A DNA stretch of 64,000 nt from Dethiobacter alkaliphilus AHT 1. Lineage in GTDB: Bacteria > Bacillota > Dethiobacteria > Dethiobacterales > Dethiobacteraceae. Within the stretch, counting starts at the first letter, position 1. Each line of letters opens with the position of its first letter. Below, one piece after another: positions 63,734-64,000 of this stretch. The stretch is from NCBI RefSeq assembly GCF_000174415.1, contig NZ_ACJM01000012.1, positions 34,359 to 98,358 on the forward strand. The letters are read 5' to 3'. A model generated the notes under the pieces. It had not been told where the DNA came from, did no database searches, and saw nothing but the letters and a program-made list of their open reading frames with translations. A program made the position numbers and the translations under genes.

Positions 63734-63828
63734 ATTTATACATAATTCTTGGGACAAGCTGAGGCTTGACCAAGCTATTTTTTTATTTATTTTGATTAGC
63801 AAAATCTACTGTTTTAGGAGGTTTTAGT

Positions 63829-64000
63829 ATGGCAAAGCAAAAGTTTGAAAGAACCAAGCCACACGTAAACGTGGGGACCATCGGTCACGTTGACCATGGT
63901 AAGACCACCCTGACCGCTGCGATCACCACTTGTCTTTCCACCGCAGGCGGCGCAACCAAAACTGCTTACGACGAAATCGACAAAGCACCTGAAGAAAAAG
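63829..64000 (+). CDS. tuf: Elongation factor Tu (N-terminal part, cut by window end)
   Basis: ATG 63829 with GGAGG upstream. The visible N-terminus contains [20 protein letters not shown], the P-loop of EF-Tu, and the frame runs off the window. EF-Tu delivers aminoacyl-tRNA to the ribosome. It is co-transcribed with the tRNA cluster, a common arrangement. Confidence 0.98.
   Translation, partial: MAKQKFERTKPHVNVGTIGHVDHGKTTLTAAITTCLSTAGGATKTAYDEIDKAPEEK

Overview
The window looks like a chromosomal segment of an anaerobic, endospore-forming Firmicute of the Clostridia type. The grounds are sigma-H, a Spo0E-like phosphatase, two gerA-type germinant receptor operons, a DUF3231 coat-like protein, strong AGGAGG ribosome sites with frequent GTG/TTG starts, T-box and PyrR RNA control, and an Hdr-Flx electron-transfer operon. 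The gene order yacL-ispD-ispF-gltX-cysE-cysS-mrnC-rlmB-yacP-sigH followed by tuf is the classic Firmicute arrangement. A Dethiobacter- or Peptococcaceae-like host is my inference only.

Layout. Bases 1-3033 hold the end of an HAE1-type RND efflux pump, a short TolC-like protein and a frameshifted TetR regulator. Bases 3069-14959 are a mixed region: a P-type cation ATPase with an unusual ion site, a 48-aa Cys4 protein, a lipoprotein with a putative glycoside hydrolase domain, a TetR gene with two overlapping operators and two tandem membrane paralogues, a CofE-like ligase, Spo0E, a TPR protein, an orphan DNA methyltransferase, a PAS histidine kinase and AcuA. Bases 14996-22012 carry two consecutive gerAA-gerAB-gerAC operons on the minus strand. 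Then come a standalone HEPN protein, an acyl-CoA synthetase, a hairpin-rich intergenic element, a DUF3231 protein and a minus-strand dicarboxylate-sensing module (kinase, regulator, TRAP-type binding protein) with no transporter beside it.

Bases 29384-30053 are gene-free but structured, with a branched RNA candidate and terminators. They precede a seven-gene operon hdrB-hdrC-hdrA-flxD-flxC-flxB-flxA, a likely NADH-dependent flavin-based electron-bifurcating complex. Next are a methyltransferase, a MtnX-like HAD phosphatase, carAB on the minus strand behind a PyrR attenuator with a 9-codon leader ORF, a GGDEF response regulator, a second acyl-CoA synthetase with a DUF2889 gene, a polar amino-acid ABC transporter and an IclR regulator.

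From 50426 to the end is the conserved housekeeping block: carD with tandem promoters, yacL, ispD, ispF, a repeat-rich spacer, nadE (opposite strand), gltX, a T-box leader, cysE-cysS-mrnC-thyX-rlmB-yacP, sigH, a tRNA Gly-fMet-Thr-Met cluster and the start of tuf.

The strongest leads for new biology are the structured RNA at 29618-29809, the HdrA with Asp in place of a cluster Cys, the variant cation ATPase with a leader terminator, the standalone HEPN protein, the shared AATATT palindromes in front of both acyl-CoA synthetases, and the mobile-looking GGGTC-N-GACCC repeats.
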